This document shows positions 27,025-38,322 of a DNA stretch of 64,000 nt, one piece after another; the first letter of the stretch is position 1, and each line of letters begins with the position of its first letter. The position numbers and the translations under genes are program-made. The notes under the pieces were generated by a model. The model searched no databases. It was not told where the DNA came from and was given only the letters and a program-made list of their open reading frames with translations. The stretch comes from Pseudomonas sp. PICF141 (GTDB lineage Bacteria; Pseudomonadota; Gammaproteobacteria; Pseudomonadales; Pseudomonadaceae), in assembly GCF_002286815.1 (NCBI RefSeq), contig NZ_MUNM01000031.1, forward strand, positions 22,628-86,627. Direction: 5' to 3'.

Positions 27025-29099
27025 GCAATGCGCAACTGGAAATACTGGCCAGCCGAGCAGGCCTGGCCGTCGATTGGATCGATGCCAATGGCCGTCCACA
27101 GAAAGTGGCTCCGGCGGTGTTGCGTTCGGTGCTCAGTGGGCTTGGCCATCCCGCCAGTACGGCCCAGGAGATCGACGCCAGCCTGCTGCAGTTGCAAGAG
27201 GTGCAACAAACCCGGCACCTGCCACCGCTGCTGACCTGCGACGTGGGTGCCGGCCTTGATCTGTCCCGCTATTTCGAACCGCAGACCCCGTGTGAAATCC
27301 ATCTCGAAGACGGCTCGCGGATCAACTTGAAGCTCGATGACAACGCTGTGTTGCCCGGGCTGGTGCCGGTGGGTTATCAGCACGTCAGCATCGACGATCA
27401 ATCTTTCACCCTGGCGGTAGCCCCCCTGCGCTGCTACAGCGTGGGCGATGCCGTTGGCAGTCAACACCCGCGCACCTGGGGCCTGAGCGTGCAGTTGTAT
27501 TCGCTGCGCCGTCCCGGCGATGGCGGTTTCGGCGATACCCAGGCCCTCGAAGATCTGGCCCGGGTGGCGGGCGAACGAGGCGCCGAAGCATTGGCGATCA
27601 GTCCGCTGCATGCGATGTTCAGCCGCGACACCCAGCGTTACAGTCCTTACTCGCCGTCCAGCCGTTTGTTTCTCAACAGCCTGTACGCGGCGCCCGGTGC
27701 GATTCTCGGTGAGCGTGCCCTGCGCACTGCTATCGACGCCACCGGTCTTGCCGCTGAGCTCAAGCACCTCGAAGCGTTGCCGCTGATCGACTGGCCCACC
27801 GCCGCCGAAGCCAAGCACCGTTTGCTCGAAGCCTTGTACGAAGGCTTCACCCACGGCGAACACCCTTTGCACCCGGATTTCAGCAGCTTCCGCCATGCCG
27901 GTGGCGAAGCGCTGGAAAATCATTGCCGCTTCGAAGCGATCCAGGAAGCCCGTGCACGGCGCGGTGAAAGCCTCGACTGGCGCGAGTGGCCCGAACAATG
28001 GCGTGATCCGCGCAGCACCGCTCTGGCGCATTTCGCCGAAGAACATTCGGCCCGCATCGGCTATTACGCGTTCTGCCAGTGGCTGATCGCACGCTGCCTG
28101 GAACGCGCCCAGACCGCCGCCCGCAGTGCCGGCATGGGCATCGGCCTGATCGCGGACCTGGCGGTGGGCGCCGACGGCGGCGGCAGCCAGGCCTGGAGTC
28201 GTCAAGACGAACTGCTCGCCTCACTGACCGTGGGTGCGCCGCCGGACATCCTCAACCGTTCCGGCCAAGGCTGGGGCATTTCCGCGTTTTCCCCCGAAGG
28301 TCTGGTGCGCAACGGCTTTCGCGCGTTCATCGAAATGCTGCGGGCCAACTTCGCCCATGCCGGCGGCCTGCGCATCGATCACGTCATGGGCCTGCAACGA
28401 TTGTGGGTGATCCCCAATGACGCGCCACCCAGCGACGGGGCCTACCTTTATTATCCGGTGGATGACCTGCTGCGCCTGCTGACCCTCGAATCCCATCGAC
28501 ATCAGGCCATCGTGCTCGGCGAAGACCTCGGTACCGTGCCCGAGGGCTTGCGCGAAAAACTCATCGCGCGCTCAATTCTCGGCATGCGCGTGCTGCTGTT
28601 CGAACAGGACAATACTCACTTCAAGCCGATCCTCGACTGGCCGGACAACGCCCTGGCAACCACCAGCACCCATGACCTGCCGACGCTCAATGGCTGGTGG
28701 CATGGCCGCGATATCGACTGGAGTGCGCGCTTGAATCTGGTCGACGCCCCGGGGGAAATCGAATGGCGCCAACACCGTGAGCGCGAGCGTGAAGGCTTGC
28801 GTCGGGTGCTGAGCGAGGACCCACAGAATTTCCGCGAAGAGTCCCACGAAACCGATCAGGTGCTCGACGCCGCCATCCGCTTCCTTGGTCATACCCGCGC
28901 GCCGCTGGTCTTGCTGCCGATGGAAGATGCCTTGGGCATCGAACAGCAGGCCAACCTGCCCGGCACCACCGACACCCATCCCAACTGGTCGCGCAGGTTG
29001 CCTGGCGACAGCGAGACCCTGCTCGATGATCCGGACGCCGCCCGACGCCTGGAACTGCTCGCCTGTGCGCGACTTCAGGCGGCCGAGCGTGACCAATGA
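27021..29099 (+). CDS. malQ: 4-alpha-glucanotransferase (amylomaltase) MalQ
   Basis: MalQ transfers maltooligosyl units between chains and releases glucose, so short chains can re-enter synthesis. The 692-residue protein has a GH77 N-terminal part (about 1-190) and a barrel with the nucleophile in GLRIDHVMGL, the acid/base in VLGEDLGTVP and the third Asp in STHDLPTLNG. ATG at 27021 is chosen because it overlaps the treZ stop by four bases and GGAGAG lies just before it. A farther upstream start at 26961 would overlap treZ by 64 bases. It also overlaps treY by four bases at its end. Confidence 0.95.
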   Translation: MSNAQLEILASRAGLAVDWIDANGRPQKVAPAVLRSVLSGLGHPASTAQEIDASLLQLQEVQQTRHLPPLLTCDVGAGLDLSRYFEPQTPCEIHLEDGSRINLKLDDNAVLPGLVPVGYQHVSIDDQSFTLAVAPLRCYSVGDAVGSQHPRTWGLSVQLYSLRRPGDGGFGDTQALEDLARVAGERGAEALAISPLHAMFSRDTQRYSPYSPSSRLFLNSLYAAPGAILGERALRTAIDATGLAAELKHLEALPLIDWPTAAEAKHRLLEALYEGFTHGEHPLHPDFSSFRHAGGEALENHCRFEAIQEARARRGESLDWREWPEQWRDPRSTALAHFAEEHSARIGYYAFCQWLIARCLERAQTAARSAGMGIGLIADLAVGADGGGSQAWSRQDELLASLTVGAPPDILNRSGQGWGISAFSPEGLVRNGFRAFIEMLRANFAHAGGLRIDHVMGLQRLWVIPNDAPPSDGAYLYYPVDDLLRLLTLESHRHQAIVLGEDLGTVPEGLREKLIARSILGMRVLLFEQDNTHFKPILDWPDNALATTSTHDLPTLNGWWHGRDIDWSARLNLVDAPGEIEWRQHREREREGLRRVLSEDPQNFREESHETDQVLDAAIRFLGHTRAPLVLLPMEDALGIEQQANLPGTTDTHPNWSRRLPGDSETLLDDPDAARRLELLACARLQAAERDQ

Positions 29100-31891
29100 A
29101 TCATTCGCTCACCCCACCGCCGCGAGCCACCCTGCGGCTGCAATTTCATAAGGGTTTCACCCTGGATCAGGCGGTGCCGCTGGTGCCGTACTTTGCCAGC
29201 CTGGGCATCAGCCATGTCTATGCTTCGCCGCTGCTCGCCGCCCGCGCGGGGTCCATGCATGGCTACGACGTGGTGGACCCGACCAGGGTCAACCCTGAAC
29301 TGGGCGGCGAGGCTGCGTTGCGCCGTTTAGTCGCTGCATTGCGCGCGCAGAACATGGGGCTGATCCTCGACATTGTCTCCAATCATATGGCCGTCGGCGG
29401 TGGCGATAACCCCTGGTGGCTCGATTTACTGGAATGGGGGCGACTGAGCCCTTACGGCGAGTTCTTCGACATCCAATGGCACTCGCCCGACCCGTTGATG
29501 GAAGGCCAATTGCTGCTGCCTTTCTTGGGCAGTGACTACGGCATCGCCTTGCAGGACGGCACCCTGCCCTTGCGTTTCGATGCCCGGAGCGGCGCCTTTC
29601 ATGTCGAGCACTACGAACATCACTTCCCCATTTCCCCATCAGATTACGGCGAGCTGCTCAAGGCCGATGATCACTTGAATGCCGAGCAGGCCGAACAGCT
29701 CAAATCCCTGGCAGACCGCTTCACTACCTTGCGCTACCAGACTGACGCGTACAACCTGGCGAGTGCGCTGAAAACCGAACTGCACGAACTGGCCAGCGAT
29801 CCGGCCATTCTTCGCGCCATCGAGCACACGCTCGGCGCCTACGACTCGCTCACGGCCCAGGGTTTCGAGCGCCTGCATAACCTGCTTGAGCGCCAGAGTT
29901 ATCGGCTGGCCAGTTGGCGCACGGCGGCGGACGACATCAACTGGCGGCGCTTTTTCGATATCAATGAACTGGGCGGCCTGCGTGTCGAACGTCCGGCGGT
30001 GTTCGAGGCCACCCATGCAAAAATCTTCGAGCTGGTGGCCGAAGGTCTTGTCGACGGGCTGCGCGTCGATCACATCGATGGCCTCGCCGACCCGCGTGGT
30101 TATTGCCGCAAACTGCGGCGCAGAGTCGATCGCCTGGCACCGCAGCGGCACCTGCCGATCTACGTCGAGAAAATCCTCGGCGAGGGCGAAACCTTGCACC
30201 GTGACTGGTCTGTCGATGGCAGCACCGGTTACGAATTCATGAACCAGTTGTCATTGCTGCAACACGCCCCTGAAGGCGCCCGGACCTTGGGTGAACTCTG
30301 GAGCCGGCACAGCGAACGGCCCGCCGATTTCCGTCAGGAAGCGCAACTGGCGCGCCAGCAGATTCTCAACGGCTCCCTTGCCGGAGATTTCGAAAGTGTC
30401 GCTCACGCCCTGTTGCAAGTGGCCCGGGACGATTTGATGACCCGGGACCTGACCCTCGGCGCAATCCGTCGGGCCTTGCAGGAACTGATCGTACACTTCC
30501 CCGTGTATCGCACTTATATCAGCCCGTTGGGCCGCGCCGCCCAAGACGAAATGCTTTTCCAGCAAGCCATGGACGGCGCCCGGCAAACCCTTGGCGAGAC
30601 CGACTGGCCTGTGCTCGATTGCCTGGCCAGCTGGCTTGGTGGCCAACCCTGGCGCAAGCACCCGCCAGGCCGCTCCCGCAAATTGCTCAAGCATGCCTGC
30701 GTGCGTTTCCAGCAACTGACTTCACCGGCGGCGGCCAAAGCGGTGGAAGACACCGCGCTTTATCGCTCGGCCGTGCTGCTGTCGCGCAACGATGTCGGCT
30801 ACAACACCGAGCAGTTCAGTGCCCCGGTGACCGACTTCCATGCTGCCTGCGTCAATCGCCTGGCCGAGTTCCCCGACAACCTGCTGACCACCGCGACCCA
30901 CGATCACAAACGCGGCGAAGACACCCGCGCGCGGCTGGCAGTGTTGAGCGAGCGCAGCACCTGGTACGCCGACCAGGTCGAGCACTGGCGAAACCTGGCC
31001 GATGAACTGCGCATTGAACCCGGCGCGCCTTCGGCCGGGGACGAGCTGATTCTGTATCAAGTGATGCTCGGCAGTTGGCCCCTGAAGCTGCGCAGCAATG
31101 ATCAGGCGGCCCTCCTGGACTACGCCAAACGCCTCTGGCAGTGGCAACAGAAAGCCCTGCGCGAAGCCAAGTTGCAAAGCAACTGGAGTGCGCCAAACGA
31201 GGGATATGAACAGGCGACCCATGGATTTCTCGAACGCCTGCTGCTCAGCCCCGAAGGCGAACGACTGCGCGCGGCCATCGGTGCGGCGGCGCAGAGCATC
31301 GCCGCCCCGGGGGCATTGAATGGCTTGGCGCAAACCTTGCTGCGAATGACCGTGCCGGGAGTACCGGACCTTTATCAGGGCAACGAATTCTGGGACTTCA
31401 CGCTGGTCGATCCGGACAACCGTCGCCCCGTGGATTACATCAGTCGTCAGCAGGCGATGCATCTACGGCTGGATCTGCCCGATCTGCTGGCGAACTGGCG
31501 GGACGGGCGCATCAAGCAAATCCTGATCGCCCGAACATTACAAAGACGTACCGAGTTTGCCGGACTGTTTCAAAGAGGGACGTATCAAGCCCTGGAAGTG
31601 CTCGGCAGCCAGGCTCACCGGGTACTGGCATTTGTTCGCGAATGGCAGGGAGAGCGGGCTATCGTGATAGTACCGATACGCTGTGCCGAGCTGCTGGAAA
31701 ACAGTGCCGAACCACAGATTGAAGCGCCACTGTGGAGCGATACACGGGTCAAATTACCGTTTGCGACGCCTGAAGAAAATCTGAAGGGACTTTTTGCGAG
31801 CGTCGTAGTCACAAAACACAGGGAACTGATGGTCAGTGCCGCGCTGGGGGATTTCCCGGTCAATCTCTTTATCCAAACTACCCAAGCTTGA
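29096..31891 (+). CDS. treY: Malto-oligosyltrehalose synthase TreY
   Basis: TreY rearranges the reducing end of a maltooligosaccharide to a trehalose unit by intramolecular transfer. The 931-residue protein is of normal length. It begins with the TreY signature (LQFHKGFTLDQA, then SPLLAARAGSMHGYD), has the nucleophile in GLRVDHIDGLADP, the acid in YVEKILGEGE and the third Asp in TATHDHKRGED. It follows malQ with a four-base ATGA overlap. Together with TreZ it makes free trehalose, an osmoprotectant, from GlgA-made glucan. The call has no serious rival. Confidence 0.96.
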   Translation: MNHSLTPPPRATLRLQFHKGFTLDQAVPLVPYFASLGISHVYASPLLAARAGSMHGYDVVDPTRVNPELGGEAALRRLVAALRAQNMGLILDIVSNHMAVGGGDNPWWLDLLEWGRLSPYGEFFDIQWHSPDPLMEGQLLLPFLGSDYGIALQDGTLPLRFDARSGAFHVEHYEHHFPISPSDYGELLKADDHLNAEQAEQLKSLADRFTTLRYQTDAYNLASALKTELHELASDPAILRAIEHTLGAYDSLTAQGFERLHNLLERQSYRLASWRTAADDINWRRFFDINELGGLRVERPAVFEATHAKIFELVAEGLVDGLRVDHIDGLADPRGYCRKLRRRVDRLAPQRHLPIYVEKILGEGETLHRDWSVDGSTGYEFMNQLSLLQHAPEGARTLGELWSRHSERPADFRQEAQLARQQILNGSLAGDFESVAHALLQVARDDLMTRDLTLGAIRRALQELIVHFPVYRTYISPLGRAAQDEMLFQQAMDGARQTLGETDWPVLDCLASWLGGQPWRKHPPGRSRKLLKHACVRFQQLTSPAAAKAVEDTALYRSAVLLSRNDVGYNTEQFSAPVTDFHAACVNRLAEFPDNLLTTATHDHKRGEDTRARLAVLSERSTWYADQVEHWRNLADELRIEPGAPSAGDELILYQVMLGSWPLKLRSNDQAALLDYAKRLWQWQQKALREAKLQSNWSAPNEGYEQATHGFLERLLLSPEGERLRAAIGAAAQSIAAPGALNGLAQTLLRMTVPGVPDLYQGNEFWDFTLVDPDNRRPVDYISRQQAMHLRLDLPDLLANWRDGRIKQILIARTLQRRTEFAGLFQRGTYQALEVLGSQAHRVLAFVREWQGERAIVIVPIRCAELLENSAEPQIEAPLWSDTRVKLPFATPEENLKGLFASVVVTKHRELMVSAALGDFPVNLFIQTTQA

Positions 31892-31912
31892 GTTCAGTTC
31901 AGGAGCATTGCG

Positions 31913-32257
31913 ATGAGTACCGACGATAAACGCATCCGCGAATTTGCCTATCAAATCTGGGAATCCGAAGGAAAGCCCGAGGGCCAGGAAGAGCGACATT
32001 GGGAGATGGCTCGCAAACTGGCCGACGCTGAAGCCCAAGCCAAAGCGCTGGCACCCGGCAAGTCAGCAAAAACGACTGGCAGCAAAAGCCTCGGCGCCAA
32101 GTCCGCGACCGGCAAGCCCGACGGCAAACTCAGTGCCAAAGGCGCTGAACCCAAAGCCAGGACCAAAGCCAAACCCGCTGCTTCGACAATGACCCCGCTT
32201 GGCGAAAAGAGCGTCGAAAAAAAGCCACGCGCTGCGCGCAAACCGCCAACGACCTGA
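31913..32257 (+). CDS. DUF2934 protein with Lys/Ala-rich tail
   Basis: The 114-residue protein begins with the DUF2934 motif (KRIREFAYQIWESEGKPEG, then RHWEMA; residues 6-31). The tail after residue 45 is Lys-, Ala-, Ser- and Pro-rich, basic and probably disordered. DUF2934 has no fixed function; in Pseudomonas such genes often sit between treY and glgX, as here, which suggests a link to glucan metabolism, but I know of no direct evidence. A GGAG site precedes ATG at 31913, 21 bases after treY ends. The tail resembles other nucleic-acid-binding or polyanion-binding low-complexity segments. Confidence 0.85.
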   Translation: MSTDDKRIREFAYQIWESEGKPEGQEERHWEMARKLADAEAQAKALAPGKSAKTTGSKSLGAKSATGKPDGKLSAKGAEPKARTKAKPAASTMTPLGEKSVEKKPRAARKPPTT

Positions 32258-32382
32258 CGCGTTTATCGCCTCGCCTCGCTTGATTTGTGGCGTGTCTTTC
32301 GCCACCGAGGGCGCGCTCGCCCTCGAAAAAAACCAGAGCCAGGGTTCGCAGTCGAGAGCCGTCACCCCATGCAGGAGCAACT

Positions 32383-34542
<2,160 letters not shown>

Positions 34543-34814
34543 ACAGGGCCCTCGGGGGCAAGCCGTCATGAAATCCGTAGGGACGGTTTCGCTGATTATT
34601 TGCCAAACCTGACATAGCCTGGGTTAAAAAAATCGCATCAGACCAAAGACTGAGGCGACGAATAGCGATCCATGAGCAATACTCTGCCCGCGGCTATCCA
34701 GGGTTCGGAGCGCTGCAAATTGCTATTTACCCCGCCTTCACGGGTCTGCCAGGCTTGCGCCCTCGCAAGCATTGCGCACGACTGAGGGCCAGACAGAACA
34801 AGGACGTAGTGCCT

Positions 34815-35573
34815 ATGAATACAGTGTCCATCAGCGAAAATGGTCTGCCCGCGCAAATCTGGAACAGCGCCCGGCAACTGGACGACATCCCTTTCATCAA
34901 TACAGAAACCCTGGTCCCGGCCGGTGCTCGCGCAGTGGTGATCGCACCACATCCTGGCGATGAAGTGTTGACCTGCGGCGGCCTTCTGCAACAGTTGTGC
35001 GCCCTTGACCATCCTCTGCAATTGATCTCGATCACCGACGGTAGCTACAGCCATTTTGGTTCACCACAGTGGTCACAGAAACGCCTGAGCGTAATTCGCC
35101 CCCAGGAAAGCGTTGAAGCGTTGCGCCGACTCGGGTTGCCGATGCACAGCCTTAAGTGGATTCGCGCCGGCTTCCCTGACAGTGGGCTGACCGAAAGAGA
35201 GTCTGAACTGACCCGGTTCATCATCCGCTACCTGCGCCCCGGCGATGTGGTGTTCACCACCTGGCGCGAAGACGGCAACGTCGATCACGACGCCGTTGGC
35301 CGTGCCAGCGCCAGGGCCGCGGCGCTGGTTGGTGCAACACTCAACGAAATACCGGTTTGGGCCTGGCACTGGCCCTCACGCGATCACGCGCTGATCCCCT
35401 GGCATCGAGCACGCAAGGTCCGCCTGGACCCCTGGGCCGTGGCGCGTAAAAGCCACGCCACCTATGCCTACGCCAGCCAACTTGACGGTGAGCCGATGAT
35501 CGGTGCCGCCCCATCACTGCCCCGGGTGCTTCTGGAGCGCATGCGACTGCCGTATGAAATGGTGTTTGTCTGA
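34815..35573 (+). CDS. PIG-L family deacetylase-like protein with altered active-site motif
   Basis: The 252-residue protein has the PIG-L/LmbE pattern. The start motif reads APHPGDE (H46, D49) where the family has HPDDE, and a further metal ligand H158 lies in NVDHDAVGR. In MshB the first Asp of the motif is the general base, and here it is Gly48, so activity may be lost or use another residue. PIG-L proteins deacetylate N-acetylglucosaminyl groups of small molecules or lipids. ATG at 34815 follows AAGGAC; an in-frame ATG at 34755 is less likely. It sits between the two glucan operons, 272 bases after glgX. The substrate is unknown. Confidence 0.75.
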   Translation: MNTVSISENGLPAQIWNSARQLDDIPFINTETLVPAGARAVVIAPHPGDEVLTCGGLLQQLCALDHPLQLISITDGSYSHFGSPQWSQKRLSVIRPQESVEALRRLGLPMHSLKWIRAGFPDSGLTERESELTRFIIRYLRPGDVVFTTWREDGNVDHDAVGRASARAAALVGATLNEIPVWAWHWPSRDHALIPWHRARKVRLDPWAVARKSHATYAYASQLDGEPMIGAAPSLPRVLLERMRLPYEMVFV

Positions 35574-35640
35574 ATCATGCGGGGAATGTTTTGGTGAGGG
35601 GGCTTCTGTGGTGAATGGGCTTTTGTGGTGAATGAGCTTT

Positions 35641-35736
35641 TGTGGCGAGGGGGCTTGCCCCCGTTCGGCTGCGAAGCAGTCGCAAAAGCTTTTGGGGCCG
35701 CTTCGCGACCCAACGGGGGCAAGCCCCCTCGCCACA
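35641..35736. repeat. Palindromic REP-type element with partial flanking copies
   Basis: TGTGGCGAGGGGGCTTGCCCCCGTT is answered by the reverse complement ending GGGGGCAAGCCCCCTCGCCACA, giving a hairpin of about 96 bp. Partial copies of the GGGGGCTT/TTTGTGGTGAATG unit lie on the left (about 35596-35640) and of GCCCCCTTGCCACAG and CCCCTCGCCGCAG on the right (to 35800). The 318-bp gap holds no gene. Confidence 0.8.
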
Positions 35737-35891
35737 AAAGCCCCCTTGCCACAGAGCTTCCCCAGTTACAGAAGTCCCCTCGCCGCAGGCAAGCCCTCGT
35801 GGCAAAAATTCCTTTGCTGTAAATCACGCTGAACTGCTCGCCCCCTGCACCAGTCGCATGCATACATCAGCCTTGATTAAGAGGAGTAAAC

Positions 35892-36692
35892 GTGACCAGT
35901 GATGCCGAACGACAAGCCATCGAATCCATACCCTCGGACACGCCTGCGGCGGTTCATCGACTCAGAGTGCTGACGGTCAATACCCATAAAGGCTTCACCG
36001 CCCTCAACCGGCGTTTTATCCTTCCGGAATTGCGTGAAGCGGTACGCAGCACGTCGGCAGACCTGGTGTTTTTGCAGGAAGTGGTCGGTGAGCATGACCG
36101 GCATTCTTTCCGTTACAACGATTGGCCACAAACCTCGCAATACGAGTTCCTGGCCGACAGCATGTGGAGTGATTTCGCTTACGGTCGCAACGCGGTCTAC
36201 CCTGATGGCCATCATGGCAATGCCCTGCTCTCGAAATACCCGATCCGCGAATTTCGCAACCTCGATGTCTCGATCACCGGCCCCGAGCGGCGCGGGTTGT
36301 TGCATTGCGTGCTGGATGTGCCGGGGCATGCCGAAGTGCATGCCATTTGCGTGCACCTGAGCCTGCTGGAAAGCCATCGACAACTGCAGTTGCAATTGCT
36401 CTGCCTGTTGCTCGAATCGTTGCCCGATGATGCCCCAGTGATTATTGCCGGCGATTTCAACGACTGGCAGTTGCAAGGCAATGCCGCCCTCGCCCGGCGC
36501 CATTACTTGCATGAAGCCTTTGAACGCCATCATGGCCGTCCGGCAAAAACGTACCCGGCACGTTTTCCCCTCCTGCGCCTGGACCGGATCTACCTGCGTA
36601 ATGCCAGCAGTCATGAACCGCGCATACTTGGCCACAAACCCTGGACGCATTTGTCTGACCATTTGCCGCTGGCGGTGGAAGTGCGCCTGTAA
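35892..36692 (+). CDS. Endonuclease/exonuclease/phosphatase (EEP) family protein
   Basis: The 266-residue protein has the EEP fold motifs: an early Asn in TVNTHKGF, the metal-binding Glu in FLQEVVG, a central Asp/Asn pair in AGDFNDW and the closing His in SDHLPLAV. The group includes exodeoxyribonuclease III-like, DNase I-like and inositol phosphatase-like enzymes, so substrate is open. There is no signal peptide. The start is GTG at 35892, behind GAGGAG at five bases. EEP genes are found beside glgB/treS/glgE loci in other pseudomonads, so the position is typical. A REP palindrome lies upstream. Confidence 0.88.
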   Translation: MTSDAERQAIESIPSDTPAAVHRLRVLTVNTHKGFTALNRRFILPELREAVRSTSADLVFLQEVVGEHDRHSFRYNDWPQTSQYEFLADSMWSDFAYGRNAVYPDGHHGNALLSKYPIREFRNLDVSITGPERRGLLHCVLDVPGHAEVHAICVHLSLLESHRQLQLQLLCLLLESLPDDAPVIIAGDFNDWQLQGNAALARRHYLHEAFERHHGRPAKTYPARFPLLRLDRIYLRNASSHEPRILGHKPWTHLSDHLPLAVEVRL

Positions 36693-37119
36693 CACCGTCA
36701 AGAGACAGTCGCCAGTCATCCCCTCCATGACAGAAAAAATGACAGTAATGGCACACCGACGTCGTTGGTTTCTCCTGCGCTCGACCTTCGGTCAAACAAC
36801 TGATAGCGCCCTACCAAACGTGTCTGGCCCGCGCCTTTCTGGATGATTTTTTGCACAAACAACAACTTAGATACGCGCCAATAATCAGTCACTTACAACA
36901 CATAAAATAGCCATACCGCTTATCGGCCACTTTCTTGACGCAGCGCCTGCAGTCTTCTTAGCTAGTGCTTACTACCCCCGGAAATTTATCAGGGGCCAGC
37001 CACCAGACTCCTGTAAGAAAAGGCGGGTCTGACCTTGCCCTAATCCATTCGGTCGCCCCTCATTCGGGGTAGGAGAGACGCCAAAGCGAGATACGCATGC
37101 AACTGCAAGGTAGACCTCC
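36693..37119. other. Intergenic region, no gene recognised
   Basis: This 427-bp stretch has an AT-rich middle (about 36840-36970) and a small CCCCTCATTCGGGG hairpin near 37055. It probably carries the promoter of the barrel gene that follows. No open frame of note is present on either strand. Confidence 0.5.
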
Positions 37120-38187
37120 ATGAAGACTTCATTCACCCCACAAGAGATCAAAATCACTTTTTGCACCGTCACGAGTTCACTCCTGCTGTGCTCATCCATG
37201 GAGGTGCAGGCCTCGTCTGCCGAGGATGAATCAACGCTTTGGTATAACCAGGCACTGCCGACCCTTACCTTGCCCGCCGGCTTGGCCACGTATCCCGGCC
37301 ATTCACGTGTCAATCCAGATGTACAAAGCTCACGCCTGACGGTCGAAAACGCCGCGCCTTCGGCCTGGGACCATGTCTATGGAAAGACCTCACGGCAAGC
37401 CCAAACCGACTATCAGGCCCTGGGCGTTTCCATCCCTGGCGCCAGCGAATTCAAAAGCCCGGCGCTGTTGACCGTCCAAAGCAACAGCGGCCATACCCAG
37501 CGGGTCGGATTGATCGGCGGCACCACTCAATTTCAGGGCAATGACAACGGTCTGCTGACCAGTCGCGCCCTCGCCGATCCCGACCATGACACCCTCAATC
37601 TTCAAGGCCAGAGTCTCGGCGCCTACTGGAGCCTGACCGGCCCACAAGGCTGGCACGTAGACTTGAGCGCCAGCGGCGGCCGGGTCAACGGTTACAGCCG
37701 CAATGACCAAGGCGCGCGACAAGCCGCCGAAGGCAGCGCGGTGACGCTGTCGGTGGAAGGCGGTTTCCCGATTGGCCTGGGTGATAACTGGGTGATCGAA
37801 CCCCAGGCGCAGTTGATCAATCAACGTATTACGCTGGATAAGCCCTATGCCGGCTCCGCTAACGGCTCCTCCAGCGACATGTCGTCCTGGAGCGGTCGGG
37901 TCGGTGCCCGCTTGAAAGGTAGTTACGATATCAATGGCCTGCCGGTCGAACCCTATGTGCGCACCAACGTGTGGCACACGGTATACACCGGCAATACCGT
38001 GAGCCTGGATCAGGTCGACAAAATCAGCAGCAGCCGCAAATCCTCGACGGTGGATGTGGGTTTGGGACTGGTCGCCAGAGTCACGCCTTTGGTCAGCCTG
38101 TACATCAGCGCCGATTACAGCAGCGATGTGGATGACAATGATTTGAACGGGTTGATTGGCAGCCTTGGGGTGCGGATGCGGTGGTGA
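37120..38187 (+). CDS. Autotransporter-type outer-membrane barrel without a recognisable passenger
   Basis: The 355-residue protein starts with a signal-peptide-like stretch (about 1-31, ending VQASS). It has about 60 residues of mature lead-in, then a domain like the C-terminal barrel of classical autotransporters. The features are alternating strands with QGQSLGAYWSL and WHVDLSASGG, WSGRVGARLKGSY and VEPYVRTNVWH segments, and a last strand ending in MRW. Normally such barrels export a large N-terminal passenger, but here the region ahead of the barrel is far too short. It may be a passenger-less porin-like form. It is convergent with glgB, with a palindromic repeat between. Confidence 0.75.
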   Translation: MKTSFTPQEIKITFCTVTSSLLLCSSMEVQASSAEDESTLWYNQALPTLTLPAGLATYPGHSRVNPDVQSSRLTVENAAPSAWDHVYGKTSRQAQTDYQALGVSIPGASEFKSPALLTVQSNSGHTQRVGLIGGTTQFQGNDNGLLTSRALADPDHDTLNLQGQSLGAYWSLTGPQGWHVDLSASGGRVNGYSRNDQGARQAAEGSAVTLSVEGGFPIGLGDNWVIEPQAQLINQRITLDKPYAGSANGSSSDMSSWSGRVGARLKGSYDINGLPVEPYVRTNVWHTVYTGNTVSLDQVDKISSSRKSSTVDVGLGLVARVTPLVSLYISADYSSDVDDNDLNGLIGSLGVRMRW

Positions 38188-38199
38188 AGCCTGGCCGAT

Positions 38200-38306
38200 G
38201 ATCGTTCCGACACTCCGCGTGGGAATGCCTCAATGGACGCTCTGCGTCCGCTCTTGGGACGCGGAGCGTCCCGGGCTGCATTCCCACGCAGAGCGTGGGA
38301 ACGATC
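38200..38306. repeat. 107-bp double palindrome, copy A
   Basis: The element runs from GATCGTTCC to GGAACGATC and has an inner inverted pair (GGACGCTCTGCGTCC and GGACGCGGAGCGTCC). It lies between the 3' ends of the autotransporter-like gene and glgB. Copies of the same family are at 43934-44040 and 53921-54031. Confidence 0.85.
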
Positions 38307-38322
38307 AGGACGCGATTTTGGA

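Noticed and set aside
35596..35815. CRISPR-like array in the gap before the EEP gene
   Set aside because: The units are inverted and irregular in spacing, as in REP elements, with no equal repeats and spacers.
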